Positions 1-11,560 of a stretch of DNA of 64,000 nucleotides are shown in pieces. Source of the stretch: Sepiola atlantica (lineage: Eukaryota; Mollusca; Cephalopoda; Sepiida; Sepiolidae); assembly GCA_963556195.1 (NCBI GenBank), contig OY744532.1:97351165-97415164 (forward strand), read 5' to 3'. The notes beneath the pieces are model-generated. The model was not told the origin of the DNA and made no database searches. It saw only the letters and a list, made by a program, of their open reading frames with translations. How positions within the stretch are numbered: the first letter of the stretch is position 1; every line of letters begins with the position of its first letter. Position numbers and translations under genes: made by a program.

Positions 1-377
1 GTCTTCCCGAGATTTTTCACTGCGCGCAGCCCTTTTCAATATAACAGTCGGCAACAGACCTAGACGGTCCGGTTACTGCTTATCTAGCGCCGTGTTTAAG
101 TCCACTCCTGATATCTAGATGCACTTTTTTTATCAGTATAGTGGTCATTGTCTCCAACTTAATTGCTTTTCAGCTGTAACATTTAATTCATGTTTTATGG
201 ATCGACTTTCTCATTCTGTCTCACATTGCCTTTTACCTGATAAATCAAGTGCGACTGGCAGAGGAAACGTCTTTACAAAACTGCTCTGTTATTCAAAATA
301 ATTATGCCAACTGTTGTCAAATTTGATCGCTATCTCCATCTATCTATAGAATAAATGATAAATTTTAAAAATATTTA
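1..377. other. Unclassified AT-rich spacer
   Basis: No convincing exon, RNA gene or repeat was seen. Short open frames here lack recognisable motifs. Confidence 0.4.
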
Positions 378-455
<78 letters not shown>

Positions 456-840
456 TTCTCTTTTTCTCTTCATCTTTCTCTATCTCTTTTTATCGCTCTC
501 TTTCTTTCTCTCTTTCTACTCTCTCTTTCTTTTTCTCTCTCTTTCTCCCCTCTCTCTTTCTCACCATCCCATTATTTATCTCTTTCTTTCTCTCGCTCAC
601 TTTTAATCTGTCACTTTCTTTCTCTCTGTCTTCTTACTATATACTTTTCTTTCTCGATCTCTATGTATGGCTTTCTCTTTCTCTCTATCTTTCACTCTAT
701 CTTTCTCTCTATCTTTCTGTCTCTCTCTCCCTCTCGCCCAAATTCTTTCTAACTCTACTTTTCTTTCTCTCTGTATCTTTCTTCGTCTCTCCTTCTCTCT
801 CTATATCTCTTCTTTTCTCTTTCTTAATCTGTCATTTTTT
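378..840. repeat. (CT)n-(TA)n microsatellite with long polypyrimidine tract
   Basis: About 40 bp of CT repeat runs into about 36 bp of TA repeat (to about 453). It is followed by nearly 400 bp of interrupted CTTT/CTCT polypyrimidine. Long open frames of alternating Leu/Ser and Ile/Tyr arise here only because dinucleotide repeats lack stops. Confidence 0.95.
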
Positions 841-2750
841 TTCTTGGTTTGCATATGTTTCTCTTCCTTTGTTTATACACGGTCAAAGTTTATCAAAGAA
901 AGAAATAATTGAAAAAATTGAATAGTCCATTATAAATAAAGGCGACTATTATTGTGTAAACAAAATTAAAACTATTATTATCAAATCACAATTTCATTCT
1001 ATGTAAGGTTACAACTCTCATGACGTTTCTTACCTGCTTAGTTGTTTGCACATAAATATATTAGCGAGACAAAAGATGAATGAGGCAAGTTGGCTGTAAG
1101 TGTTGCAATTCCCGTTCATTCGGGAACCCGGTAGCATCAAACAAAACACAACGATAGAGACAAAGACATGCCCGAGAAACTATATATATATAATTAAATA
1201 TTTCTTTGTTAGCAAAAGTCCTTTGGCATTATTGTTCTTTCCTTTGGCTTACGAAGAAACTTCTTACTTTACCTTGACGGCGGTTGATTTTCGAATCTAC
1301 CCAACGCAGCTTATTTTCACGAAAACCAGGCAGGGTGATTTACCTTCCAACCCAGAAGGAAACACGACAATACGTTCTGTAGCAGTCTGCTCCGGAAATC
1401 TAGGGAAGGATTGTGGTCCCCACGCCAGTTGTTTACGGCAGTTCGACCGTGATCGGAGTACCTCTCTTCGGGGCTGACCCACGACAAGTTTTCTCTATAT
1501 TTTCGCAACTCGATCTCTGCTACGTAAGCATTCCTTATTCGTTCGTTTAAAACCGCCGTTTTAATTTCTGACTTTGCACTTCGGGTATCTTCTTCTGGTC
1601 TCCTGCACCTGACTCTTTTAAAGGTTATCGAGTCGTTTTCGTTTACTAAGAAATGAACTCGTCGACCTCAACACATGGGTTTGTTCAAAGGTCACTATTC
1701 ATCTCCATTGCTCTTTTATGCCTAATTAACAATTTATATGGTATTCCGCTTTTCTTCATTATTGCGAGGTCATGCCCTTAGCCTCCCAGTTACGTCTTAT
1801 GCGTTATTACTCAACATGTCTTCAACATTATTTTACATAAAAAGGGGCTCGCATTGGATTAGCCTTGTCAGTCTAAGAGGGGGGGTGTAAGAACATAACG
1901 TAAAGGTACATGAAAATGAGTCAATACGTAAATCGTCATTGATCTATGATAAAGGTTTCGAGTGGATGACGTAAATATAGTTCTATTCAGAATCAGCAGC
2001 AGCCTTTCGAACGCCGTTTGTTGTCATAATTTAGATTTCGAACGCTTATTCGTGAAACCTCGTTAATTTCCGTTACATTGAAAGCAAACCACGCCTTTGT
2101 TCTCTAACTCTTTTGATATATTTTTAAAATATCTATCTATAACAATACGTTAAATACACAAATGCATACACTCATTTGTAACGTAGCAACGGTACAGCTT
2201 ACGTGTCAGGCGTTGTTTACTATGATACCAAATGTACGATAACCAATATTGCTTCATTGTTTGCATATTGAGTGCTTTATATTGTGGGAGTACGAAGTAA
2301 TACTATGTTACACGGTAGGCCGATGGAATTGGAAGACGGGCTCATTGGTATAAAAGAATTGCTTAAATAAGAATGAAATGGGATAATGAAGTAAATAATG
2401 TGAATAATTAAATAACGTACATAAAGAAGAAAACAATACATTGATCCTTTAGATAATCCGTCTATATATCCGGTGAGATTTGCTTAAAACATTTTGTGTG
2501 AACCTGTCTAACAGTTACTGTTCTTTCTATTTTATTGATTTACTTACATACGTATTCAATTCAAAATATACAAACCTTCATCAAAAGTGTAACAGTTCGT
2601 CCTGCATCGCTTACTACTACTGTTATTATTCCTACATGTTGATTGACCATTTGCATTGCATCCTTTTAAATATATATACCTGTATTGGGTGAACATATTG
2701 TTTAATATTTACAACTAGGTAATCACTAATCCAAGACAGGTAAAATGTAT
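841..2750. other. Unclassified spacer
   Basis: AT-rich sequence with a somewhat GC-richer patch at about 1330-1640. I see no splice-site-bounded coding segment, known repeat head or RNA gene. The frames on both strands near 1300-1500 have no recognisable domain. Confidence 0.35.
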
Positions 2751-3310
2751 TCCCCAAACAAAACAGTTTCGTCCTCCACTTTAATGTCACCTTACAAAAA
2801 ATGAAAATCAATATATAATGCTACACAACTTTATGTCTAGAATCCATATTCCAATTTTAATCAGAATCCATTATCTGATTTTCATTCCTAAAAATATGTC
2901 TAAAATTGAAGGTTTTCAAGCTGAAGAGCTCTTAAGAAGAAATTGAAATTCATGGAATCTTGTTTAATAAGTGTCTAATGAGTATATATCAAGTTTAATG
3001 CAAATCTGAAATATTTGAATTTTAAAATGGAAGGTGGTATGTCCCCTAACATCTGCAAAATACTCAAAAGAAACTGAACATTCTGGGAGTATTTACGAAT
3101 GGTGGTCTATTGTTAAAATTTCACAAATGTAGGAGGTATCTGAATTTTTACGAAGGGTTTCAACCCAATCATAATTCCATTTACATGAAATTGAATTAGA
3201 CTAAATATATCCCACATTGTCTATCCGTATGCCTAGCAGCTATGTTTAAAAAATTATAATGATCGGTTCATTAGTTTCGGAGTGATGCTATACATAGTAA
3301 TATATTCGAG
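2750..3310 (+). repeat. Decayed interspersed repeat, 3'-UTR-like
   Basis: The segment ends around 3258-3290 in 'TGATCGGTTCATTAGTTTCG' followed by 'GAGTGATGC'. This resembles the 3' region of widespread invertebrate retroelements. Partial matches to the same core recur at 33548-33566 and 34207-34235. No coding remnant was identified, so the class is unknown. Confidence 0.4.
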
Positions 3311-5350
3311 TAGCTACTTTCCAAGAACTGCAGACTTGTAGAACTCTCTTTCTGCTTACTATTGTGGTCCCACATATATTTGATCTTTCAAGACTAAGGC
3401 CAAAAGGCTTCCCATACTTTTTCGGTAATTATCTTTCATTCTTGTTTGCTCCTTACATCAAGTGGTTCCATGCATTGTCTGGAGCGATTTCCATGAAATA
3501 CATATAAACCTATACACATATGTACCACTTATAAGACAGAGAAAATATAATTAAGCATCCAAATATTAGTTAGGAAATACGTATACATATATATATAAAC
3601 GTGTACACACACCTAACTTTATAGATATAAATAGTAAAAACTTTGCTTCGTCCTTAAAAAACGTTAAAGTGTTGATATAATGAAAACAGTCAAACAGAAC
3701 CAACGCATATGTGATTACGTCGTCAGAGACTGTATCCATTACGATAGACACACAGCACCGGAGAGATGACGCTGGGATCTCAATCAAAATTTGACCAACA
3801 TATTAATAACGCCTATTTTCTGCACACACAAGGAACCAGGTGTATTATGAATATATTATAAATTAGATTTATTCTTAAGTCAATGTTTCCTCAATACGAA
3901 CCCGTGACCGATGACCTCTGCAAATGTAAGCAAATATCTGACGCATAGCGATCTTTGGAACACCTCCTGACGGCATTGTCTGCGCTTTCATATCTCTATG
4001 TTCTGTTTCATATCACTGGTCTCGACGCAATTTTATTTTCCAGCCTATGGACGCTTCCGATCAGAACCATTACTCACCCTCTTGCCTTCCATCGTAAATT
4101 CAAGAACAATATCACGAGACACTACGTCACAATCTGGATTATTACAAGGCAAAGTGACTGTCAAAAAAGCCGCGCCGCAAACAGCTCATTCAATTATCGC
4201 TGTAAATACGTCAGGGGGACACTTCGAAACGAAATTAGGTGGATTGCTTTCATTTTAGTTCCACCCAGTGTCTACTGGCCAGAAATATGTCCGCCATTGT
4301 TTTTTTTTTTATTTCTACATTTATTTATGGCAGCTTGCTAATTTGGTATTGGTTATTCTTCGAGTGACAAGATAGACTGAACGCATCATAATGACCATGT
4401 GGTACCAGTCCGGGTCAAGCTAATAAACACGTGGCATGGAAATTGAATTTCCAACCGAACAGACATTTTTACAACCTATCGTTACTATATATTGCGCTGT
4501 TTTATATGAGCAACAAATTAATTTGCTACGGCAATGGTTCTCGGTTTGTCGCAGGCCTTGGACCAATGGAGAAAGTTTTAAAAAAAGAAAGAAACAGATA
4601 CGCTTAAGATATGCTATATCAACCTACGCGTTTTACGGATACTATGCTATTTCAAGCTTTATCGTTATTAACGCAGTAAATACTCGACTGAGCTGAAATC
4701 TTCAGTACATACCTGTAAGCTATTCACTGCAAGAACTGTTTTTTTTTTGCAACAACAGAAAAAAAACTTTCCTTTCCCCATGGATAGATGTTCTTTACAA
4801 TCGCTCCAAGCATGTGGAACCCTATTACTGATTGAAATTAGTTGACTTTAAATAGCATAAGAAGAATTTCATATCTTAAACTGGTCTCTAATTTAAACGT
4901 GAAAATAATGTGGATGATCCTTTTTTCAAACAAACTATAACCGTTAGAATTCAAAATATCTGATGCGTTTATGAAATAGAATGAGTTATTTTTTTTATTT
5001 TTTAAATATCCGTTGTATGTACAATTTTTTATTGGGAATGTGATGTAAAATAGCTAACCTGGATCTTAATTCAAGTTCTGTTCGCGTCGTATTAATTTGA
5101 TGATTAAAAGACTAGAAGCCATCACGTGTCTTATTGTGATTGAGTTCATAATGAGTGCTGATTCAAAAAGTTCGCTGAGATTTATTTAAAGTTAATTTAA
5201 TTAGTCTATATTGTGGTAAGTTAAAAGAATGATTATATAATTCATAAGAGAATTCTTACCTTTCATATCACTTTTATGTTTACCGATACTTTTCTTTAGT
5301 TTCCATTGAGTTTCACCAATGTATATCTGATGAAAATTATTGCATGGGGC
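3311..5350. other. Unclassified spacer with one orphan open frame
   Basis: Mostly AT-rich unique-looking sequence. The only part resembling an exon is an open frame at 3998-4258. Its middle follows a pyrimidine tract ending in AG at about 4043. I recognise no domain and there is no matching donor site, so I do not call a gene. Confidence 0.3.
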
Positions 5351-5352
5351 AG

Positions 5353-5373
5353 TATATATATATATATATATAT
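5353..5373. repeat. (TA)n microsatellite
   Basis: About ten uninterrupted TA units. Confidence 0.9.
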
Positions 5374-5531
5374 GCATAATATGTGGGTTTTTTTCGAAAA
5401 TGTTTCGTTATTTTAATGTTTCTTTTTTAGCAAGTATTGATAGAACTCCTATCTTATTCAGAGTGTTGTAAATGGTTGTACTATTGGCGTGGGTAGGTAA
5501 CAAACATGTCCGGTTATATATACATTAGATA

Positions 5532-5568
5532 GTGTTAGGGTTAGGGTTAGGGTTAGGGTTCGGGTTAG
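5532..5568 (+). repeat. Interstitial telomere-type repeat (TTAGGG)n
   Basis: Four uninterrupted TTAGGG units are followed by one TTCGGG variant and a partial unit. TTAGGG is the usual animal telomere repeat. At about 37 bp this is an interstitial relic, not a chromosome end, because ordinary sequence continues on both sides. Confidence 0.85.
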
Positions 5569-6011
5569 TGTATGTTAAGAAACATGTCCGTTAATAAGTA
5601 TATATAATTTTTGCTTATTCTGAAAACTATTTGTAACGTGTTTTTCCTTTCAATTTAATATCAAAGAAAACAAGTCGTTAAAAAACCGACAGCAACCGGT
5701 GCATCAAGAGGACTCTACATCCCGGAGTATTGAAAAGAGCTTGTCAGGAGAAATTTAATTGAGGGGGCCTCTGCCAATAGCGGTTGAGATAATGTCCTTA
5801 TTTATTGACCTCCCTACGATGGCACAAGCTATTTAAGAATCCGCCTAAACTTTGTGCCCTATATGTGAGAAACTTGCTATTAGATCTTTTGAGCGGCAGG
5901 TAAAGACGTAGACGCAGAACAACCTTCATTGTGTTCACTTAAATCAAGGTACCCTACTTAGTATTATTCGATATTAAGGAGAGAGATACACACATACAGA
6001 GATAGGGTCGG

Positions 6012-6012
<1 letters not shown>

Positions 6013-6061
<49 letters not shown>
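6013..6061. repeat. (TA)n microsatellite
   Basis: About 24 TA units. They abut the left end of the duplicated SINE-like unit and would be its 3' tail if that unit reads on the minus strand. Confidence 0.95.
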
Positions 6062-6063
<2 letters not shown>

Positions 6064-6560
6064 GATGTATTCCTATGTAATTATTTTTATAGGTTATTGC
6101 AGCGTTATATGTTATTAACTTACTTATTATTTCAATTGTTTCACTTCCTAAGTGATTAAGATGCAGGAAACTGCACTTCCAGTCGCCCTCAACTTATAGG
6201 ACGTATTTTTATACGTTAATATATATAATTCTATTTAATACGTATATAAAATTAATCCATGGACACATGTTTCTGGCTTACACACAGATCGAACCCTCGA
6301 TGTTTATGTCTATAGTCCAACGTTCTACCACTGTACAAAGACGCTCTGTGTAGAAATGTGTACGATTTTTATCAGCCAAATATACGATGTATTTCTATGT
6401 AGTTATTTTTTAGGTGATTGCAGCGTTAGATATTATTAGCTTACTTATTATTTCAATTGTTTCACTTCTTTAGTGATTAAGATGCAGAAAAATTGCACTA
6501 CTGATCGCCCTTAACTTATAGGACGTATTTTTTACGTTAATATATATACTTTTATTTAAT

Positions 6561-6566
<6 letters not shown>
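6061..6566 (-). repeat. Duplicated SINE-like unit with tRNA-like head
   Basis: Two copies of a ~185-bp body lie 321 bp apart (6061-6246 and 6381-6566) with about 85-90% visual identity. Between them, on the minus strand (about 6345 to 6281), is a tRNA-like segment with an A-box-like 'GTACAGTGGTAGAACG' and a B-box-like 'GGGTTCGATCTG'. The order head, body, (TA)n tail on the minus strand fits a tRNA-derived SINE beside a second, headless copy. A tandem or dimeric SINE is an alternative reading. Confidence 0.55.
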
Positions 6567-6608
<42 letters not shown>

Positions 6609-6626
6609 CGATATATATATATATAT
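6564..6626. repeat. (CA)n-(TA)n microsatellite
   Basis: About 14 CA units are followed by TA units interrupted once by CG. It directly abuts the left arm of the hammerhead-bearing inverted-repeat element. Confidence 0.95.
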
Positions 6627-6771
6627 TAATATTAAAAAAAAAGTTAAAACAACATCCGGACCAATTAATCTATTATAGATTAAGCTATAGGACTCCGCTG
6701 ATGAAGGTCCTATTTTCTCGGATCTGAAACCTTGGTCCGGATGTTGTTGTAACTTTTTGTTTAATATTAAT
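6625..6771 (+). mobile_element. Inverted-repeat element enclosing a hammerhead ribozyme
   Basis: Left arm 6625-6664 is the near-perfect reverse complement of right arm 6732-6771, about 40 bp with two or three differences. The 67-nt interior holds most of the hammerhead. The right arm contains the sequence downstream of the predicted cleavage site, so the left arm is a reversed copy of the cleavage product's 5' end. Hammerheads of this minimal type are known in Penelope-like elements and in retrozymes. No coding sequence is present, so this would be a non-autonomous or terminal fragment. Confidence 0.6.
6690..6748 (+). ncRNA. Type I minimal hammerhead self-cleaving ribozyme motif
   Basis: All core elements occur in order. 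CTGATGA lies at 6698-6704. Helix II is AGGTCC (6705-6710) pairing with GGATCT (6720-6725) around a 9-nt loop. GAAA lies at 6726-6729. A very short helix III has C6730 pairing G6735. The cleavage triplet GTC is at 6735-6737, and CGGA follows to pair with TCCG just upstream of the core as helix I. Predicted cleavage is after C6737. A short helix III is typical of metazoan retroelement hammerheads. The 40-bp inverted repeat around it could compete with the ribozyme fold. Confidence 0.75.
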
Positions 6772-6863
6772 AAATATCATGCTCTTATTAATTATCTAGT
6801 TAATTTTACTTCTGCATTAATAATTGAGCACTCTGCTGGGAAACTCTCCCAATTAAGAAATAC

Positions 6864-6865
<2 letters not shown>

Positions 6866-6926
<61 letters not shown>
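6866..6926. repeat. (TA)n microsatellite
   Basis: About 30 TA units followed by a short GA-rich run. Confidence 0.95.
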
Positions 6927-6930
<4 letters not shown>

Positions 6931-6999
6931 GGAGAGAGAGAGCTTTATATAGATATACAGTAAACAGTAAAGAGATAAAAAGAGAGATGCAGAGAGAAA

Positions 7000-8628
7000 G
7001 ATGTAGACCGACAGAGAAGTATAAGGTACTTAATATACCACAATTCTACACCTGCATTTTATTATATAAAAAACGTAAAAACATACATTCTTTGATTTAA
7101 TATCGTTTGTCTTTTGTTTTTTAATTGGAATGGGGGTAGAATCGAAACGACACACTTATGTTTCTCGTTTGTAACCGTTTTAACTGAGCAATCATACATT
7201 TCTTTAGTCGTCTTTTAAGCTTACACACATAAATACATTTTTATTTTTTTGCGGAATCTTGTAATAGCGTGCCAGGATTACTTCTATTGTGTTCCTCGAA
7301 AACCAGTCTATCATCAGTAAAACACTTGAAAATAAACTAGACTCAAATAAAAATTGCACCTGTTTCATTTTACCATGATAAAATATGAATTTATTGCTGA
7401 AGTAGAAATTAAAATAAATAACGTCCATAAAAGGAGTCCTAATTTCACCCATCCCACCCAAAAAAGCACTTAAACAAAATATGTCTTGCGATTTTATTAG
7501 CTTGAGGTGGTTTTCAAATATCGGTTATATTTTATGATGATTTTATATTATTTTTTCTGTTTATTTAGTTAGTTATACGTATTAAGTTATTTCAGTTTGT
7601 TTCCGTAAGATTCAGTTCAGCCGGAAGTCGAAAAAAACATTATTTCCGGTATTTTCACCTGAATGATTTCCATAGTAATACGAGTTCAAAGAGACATGTA
7701 CTGTTTCCTGTGTCACCAAATTGTGATAATTTTTATTTTAAGTTTCGTTCTACTACTTCCCTCTATGTTTTTTTTGGAATTACGATTTTGAATGACTGTT
7801 CAACTAATTTTGTTTTTCGTGAAAAAAATTCTTATAAAAATGAAGCCAGATGACGCAAAGGATATCGGAGAATGGACATAAAGTTAAAAAAGCATTTTGT
7901 AATTATGAGACGATAGCGAATCATTAGAACAATTTTTTTTTCGAAAAGAAAAAAAAGTAACATAAAAGTAATAAAAGAAAGAAAAGAGAAAGAAGGAGAA
8001 GGAAATGAATGACTAAGATAGTTATGAACTAAAATAACAGTAGTCAATACATAAAACTTAATCTAGGTAGTCGGTAATCAGACACGACAGAGCCCAAAAG
8101 AAAAAAAGAGAAACAAAAGAAAATGTAATAAAATCGAAGCTAATAAAACGAGGGAATGTTGAAAGGGAATAAATAGAATAAAATTGAATAAAAATAGAAA
8201 TAATAAACGATAAAGCAAGAACCCTCAAGAACGACTGTACAAATAATATAAGTAAAATATATCATATTACATAATAGCAAAAATAGTAACGAAAAAAGTA
8301 AATGTCTAGAATATTTAACACTCGAAACGGTGTAAAAAAACAAAATCGCATAATTAATATAAAACGCATTAGAATTGAATTCCTTTCCAGACCTGCTAAG
8401 CTGAAACGTGTGGAAACGACTTGTAAGATGTTTAATGGTAAAAGTAGAGCATAGTAAGCACTCGATGACTTGTAAACCAAATACAATTCCGGAAGTTGCC
8501 TATTATTAATGTGTAAACGAATTAGAAAGTGTTTTAAACGCTAAACATTACACAAATTGTTTGTACACGTTCAAACTAAAAGGCTTCTGTAGCAAATTTA
8601 ATTCTAATACGTTTAATAGCAATTATGT
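7000..8628. other. Unclassified AT-rich spacer
   Basis: A/T-rich with poly-A-like purine patches around 7920-8010 and 8090-8130. No gene, RNA or repeat head was recognised. Confidence 0.35.
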
Positions 8629-8819
8629 GTCGTTGTATATTTTTGGTTACGTGTTCTCTACTGCATAAATATACATTGAAACAGAAAAAAATATATTAGC
8701 TCTCATATCAATTAGGTGTTTCAAAAACCTAATTTATATAAGAGATAATATATATATATTTTGTTTCCATGTACATTTAGGCAGTAGAGAATACGCAAAC
8801 CAAAAAGATAAAACAACAT
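8629..8819. mobile_element. Fold-back (MITE-like) inverted-repeat element
   Basis: The left arm starts near 8629 and includes 'TTCTCTACTGC' at about 8654-8664. It is complementary over about 80 bp to the right arm ending near 8819, which carries 'GCAGTAGAGAA' at about 8781-8791. A smaller stem, AATTAGGT/ACCTAATT, lies at the centre. There is no coding capacity, so it is a MITE or fold-back relic of unknown family. Confidence 0.65.
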
Positions 8820-9555
8820 AATAATTTAAAATAAATTCTTCTTTGCAATTTAAAAAGTAGAATATTTCAATCATTCTTAGAGAAAATAGCACATCATGAA
8901 CTTGAACACGTAAATGAATACACTTTTAAACAAAATAATTACAGCTTATTTGGGAACCCTTACGTGAAAATCCATAACAATAAATACTAGTAATGCTACA
9001 GAAACAAATATTAATACTGTATAAATAGACGTAAGTTGATTTAAGCTTTGTAAAATTCCTAATAGAACTACACTGATCGCCATATCGCATTATCGTTAAT
9101 AACGTTGACTAAAAAAATCAGTTCCTTCACAGAGCCCGCAGCTACTCGTTCCCTGTAAAATATTTATTAGAAAAAGTCGTCCAGCTATAACCACTTAAAT
9201 TATGTTCTTCTCTTCCTCTGTGTAACTGGAGCAACACGTGAGATCTATCAGCAGAGTGTTTTTCAAATAACTACCTGTCTGTAGAACACAATTCCACGGG
9301 ACTGCTCATCAGCTGACTACAACCTGGTCGCTTGCAAGTGTAATGTTAAAAGATATCTGTAGATACAGAACTTTAAATAATAAAATTCGGCCCAATTTCA
9401 ACCATTGACTCAAGTCTGTCTGTCAAACCGTCCACCTGACAAACTCATTTACTCTTATCTTAGAGTAGCGTTTAGGCATTGAAAAGCGGTGACTGATGAG
9501 CAAAAATGAATTAAAATAAATAAATGAATTTTAATTGAATTTTAAAAACTGTAAT

Positions 9556-9753
9556 TCATCTTAAACAAGCCCATTGCAAATTAGGTGTCACATTTATAGT
9601 AGCATGTTGAGTGGGAAGTTGTACAGTGAGATTATTGTTCACATTACATTTAAATTTCTGCATATTAGTACAACCAGGGAAACCGGGAGCAAGGACGGAA
9701 TTCAAAAACCTAGAAACTTTAATAGTCGAAAACCATCCGGCTTCTGCGGTCAT
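9556..9753 (-). pseudogene. LINE ORF2 C-terminal fragment
   Basis: An open 65-residue frame contains 'FPGCTNMQKFKCNVNNNL'. This matches the pattern Pro-x-Phe...Met-x-x-Phe-Lys-x-x-(V/A)-x-x-x-L found at the extreme C-terminus of many mollusc non-LTR retrotransposon proteins. The same pattern recurs at 36595-36729 and 37187-37380. No RT or endonuclease motifs remain upstream, so it is a 5'-truncated relic. The family (CR1, Jockey or RTE type) cannot be settled from this tail. Confidence 0.55.
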
Positions 9754-9759
9754 TTACAT

Positions 9760-10440
9760 TAAATATGTGATATTTTACTGATTGTCGGGGTATTTATGTC
9801 GAGAGTGCACCAGTGGAGCAAGTTCGTCGGATCACGTTCTAATTCAGAACTTGTAAACAAGTAAATCGGTGCAACGTTGCGGAAACGAGAAAGGGGCTGG
9901 GACTTGGTAAACAGGGTGGGACCTATAATATTAGAGTTCTTTTTAGACCTTGTCTAAGGGGGAGTGACATGCGGTTGGTGGATCAGATGTAACAAAAATG
10001 CTCCATGCATGGTCGAAAATTGGATTTGTACAGATATAGGATTATGGCAAGTGTGTGAAGTTTTCCTGCACGGTAGAAGGAGTTCACCTTTATTTGCATA
10101 GTTTTTGTAGTGCAGGTACTCGAAAATTACTAGTGGCGATCATACTAGGTATAGTAAAAACGTAACAGAACATCGTATTTCTAACAGGTCATGGCTGTCG
10201 GAATGAAAAAAAATCAAATAACGGGTTCGGTTCAAAATTCTACACATGTTATCTACTTCGACTTGTTAGAAAAGATGTACACGGAGAAGGTCGGGGGTCA
10301 TGTTGGCGGAATGGTTGGGAATATTAAAATCAACGTAGAAACTATATACAGAATAAGTACACAAATATGGTATCATTATTTTTCTATAAAAGATAAAAAG
10401 AAAGTAGAACATTAAAGAACGACATTAATTCGGTGTATAT
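9760..10440. other. Unclassified spacer
   Basis: A moderately GC-rich patch lies at 9790-10000. An orphan 74-residue frame at 10191-10415 has no recognisable domain and runs into the adjoining minisatellite. Confidence 0.3.
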
Positions 10441-11115
10441 TTTGATCTATGTTTCTTTGATGTATATGCGAAGAAAAAGTTATTTAGTTAATATACGTTA
10501 ATATCAAAGTGTTTTAGGTGATATGTATGAATATAAAGTATGTTTAGTTCATATACATAGATATTAGGTGTTTAAGTTTATATGCATACATATCAGGTGT
10601 TTAAGTTTATATGCGTTAATATGAGGTGTTTTAGTTTATGTGTTTATATCAGGTGTTTTAGTTTATATGTATACATATCAGATGTTATAGTTTACATGCA
10701 TAATATCAGGTTTTAGTTTATATACATAACTAACAGGTGTTTTAGTTTATATACATATATATCAGTTGTTTTAGTTTATATGCATATATATATCAGGTGT
10801 TTATTTATATGGTAAATATTAAGTGTTTTGTTTATATGAATTGATATCAGGTGTTTTACTTTATATGCATATATATAAGGTGTTTAGTTTATATGAATAA
10901 ATAATAGGTGTGTCAATTTATATACGTTAATATCAGGTGTCTAAGTTTATAGGCGTTAATATCAGGTGTCTTAGTTTATATGCATACCTATCAGGTGTTT
11001 TAATTAATATGCATTAATATAAGGTGTTTTAGTTTATATGCATATATATTATGGGTTTAGTTTATATGCGTTAATAGCAGGTGTTTAAGTTTATATGCGT
11101 AAATATCAGAGAAAT
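10440..11115 (+). repeat. AT-rich minisatellite, unit about 31-32 bp
   Basis: Roughly 20 degenerate copies of a unit built from 'ATATCAGGTGTTTTAG' plus 'TTTATATGCAT'. Unit length varies by a few bases, and edge copies are the most diverged. Confidence 0.9.
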
Positions 11116-11560
11116 ATGTTACCTGTAATTACGAAAATAGATTGTCACCTCATGTTTTATGTATAATTTAAGCATTGTAACATTTCAGAATATTTAAAAA
11201 ACGTGGAATAAAATTGGTATTGTAATATAAATTAGAAATTAAACATAATAAATAATACAATGTGTATATTATTTCATATAAAACACACATCAAAAAGAGA
11301 ACACGGGATAAACTTTTGTGTTTTCTTAATTAATTAATAAAATCGGACTTTGTTAATACCCTGTACATTGCTAAAACGTTGACATTTATAAAATAACACT
11401 ATAACACACATATTTTTGTTGTATATTTATACAAGTATCCAAAATGTTAGATGGAAAGTGTTTCTATGTTCTTTTTCTGTAAAGTAGGCTACAGAAAGAT
11501 AAATTGCTGCCAGAGGGGAATAAACTTTTTCTAGTATATAATTAACATCATTATGCATAA
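11116..11560. other. Unclassified AT-rich spacer
   Basis: Nothing recognisable between the minisatellite and the 5S-headed SINE. Confidence 0.35.

Noticed and set aside
355..912. Open frames rich in Leu, Ser, Phe, Ile and Tyr
   Set aside because: They lie in CT/TA microsatellite and polypyrimidine sequence; the repeats simply lack stop codons.
3998..4258. Possible host exon after a pyrimidine tract and AG
   Set aside because: No domain recognised, no matching donor site and an ordinary stop; not enough to call a gene.
9305..9320. CTGATGA (minus) at 9309 and similar strings near 7313, 9491, 28407, 32386, 52803 and 54683
   Set aside because: No GAAA at the right distance and no helix II; chance occurrences of a 7-mer.
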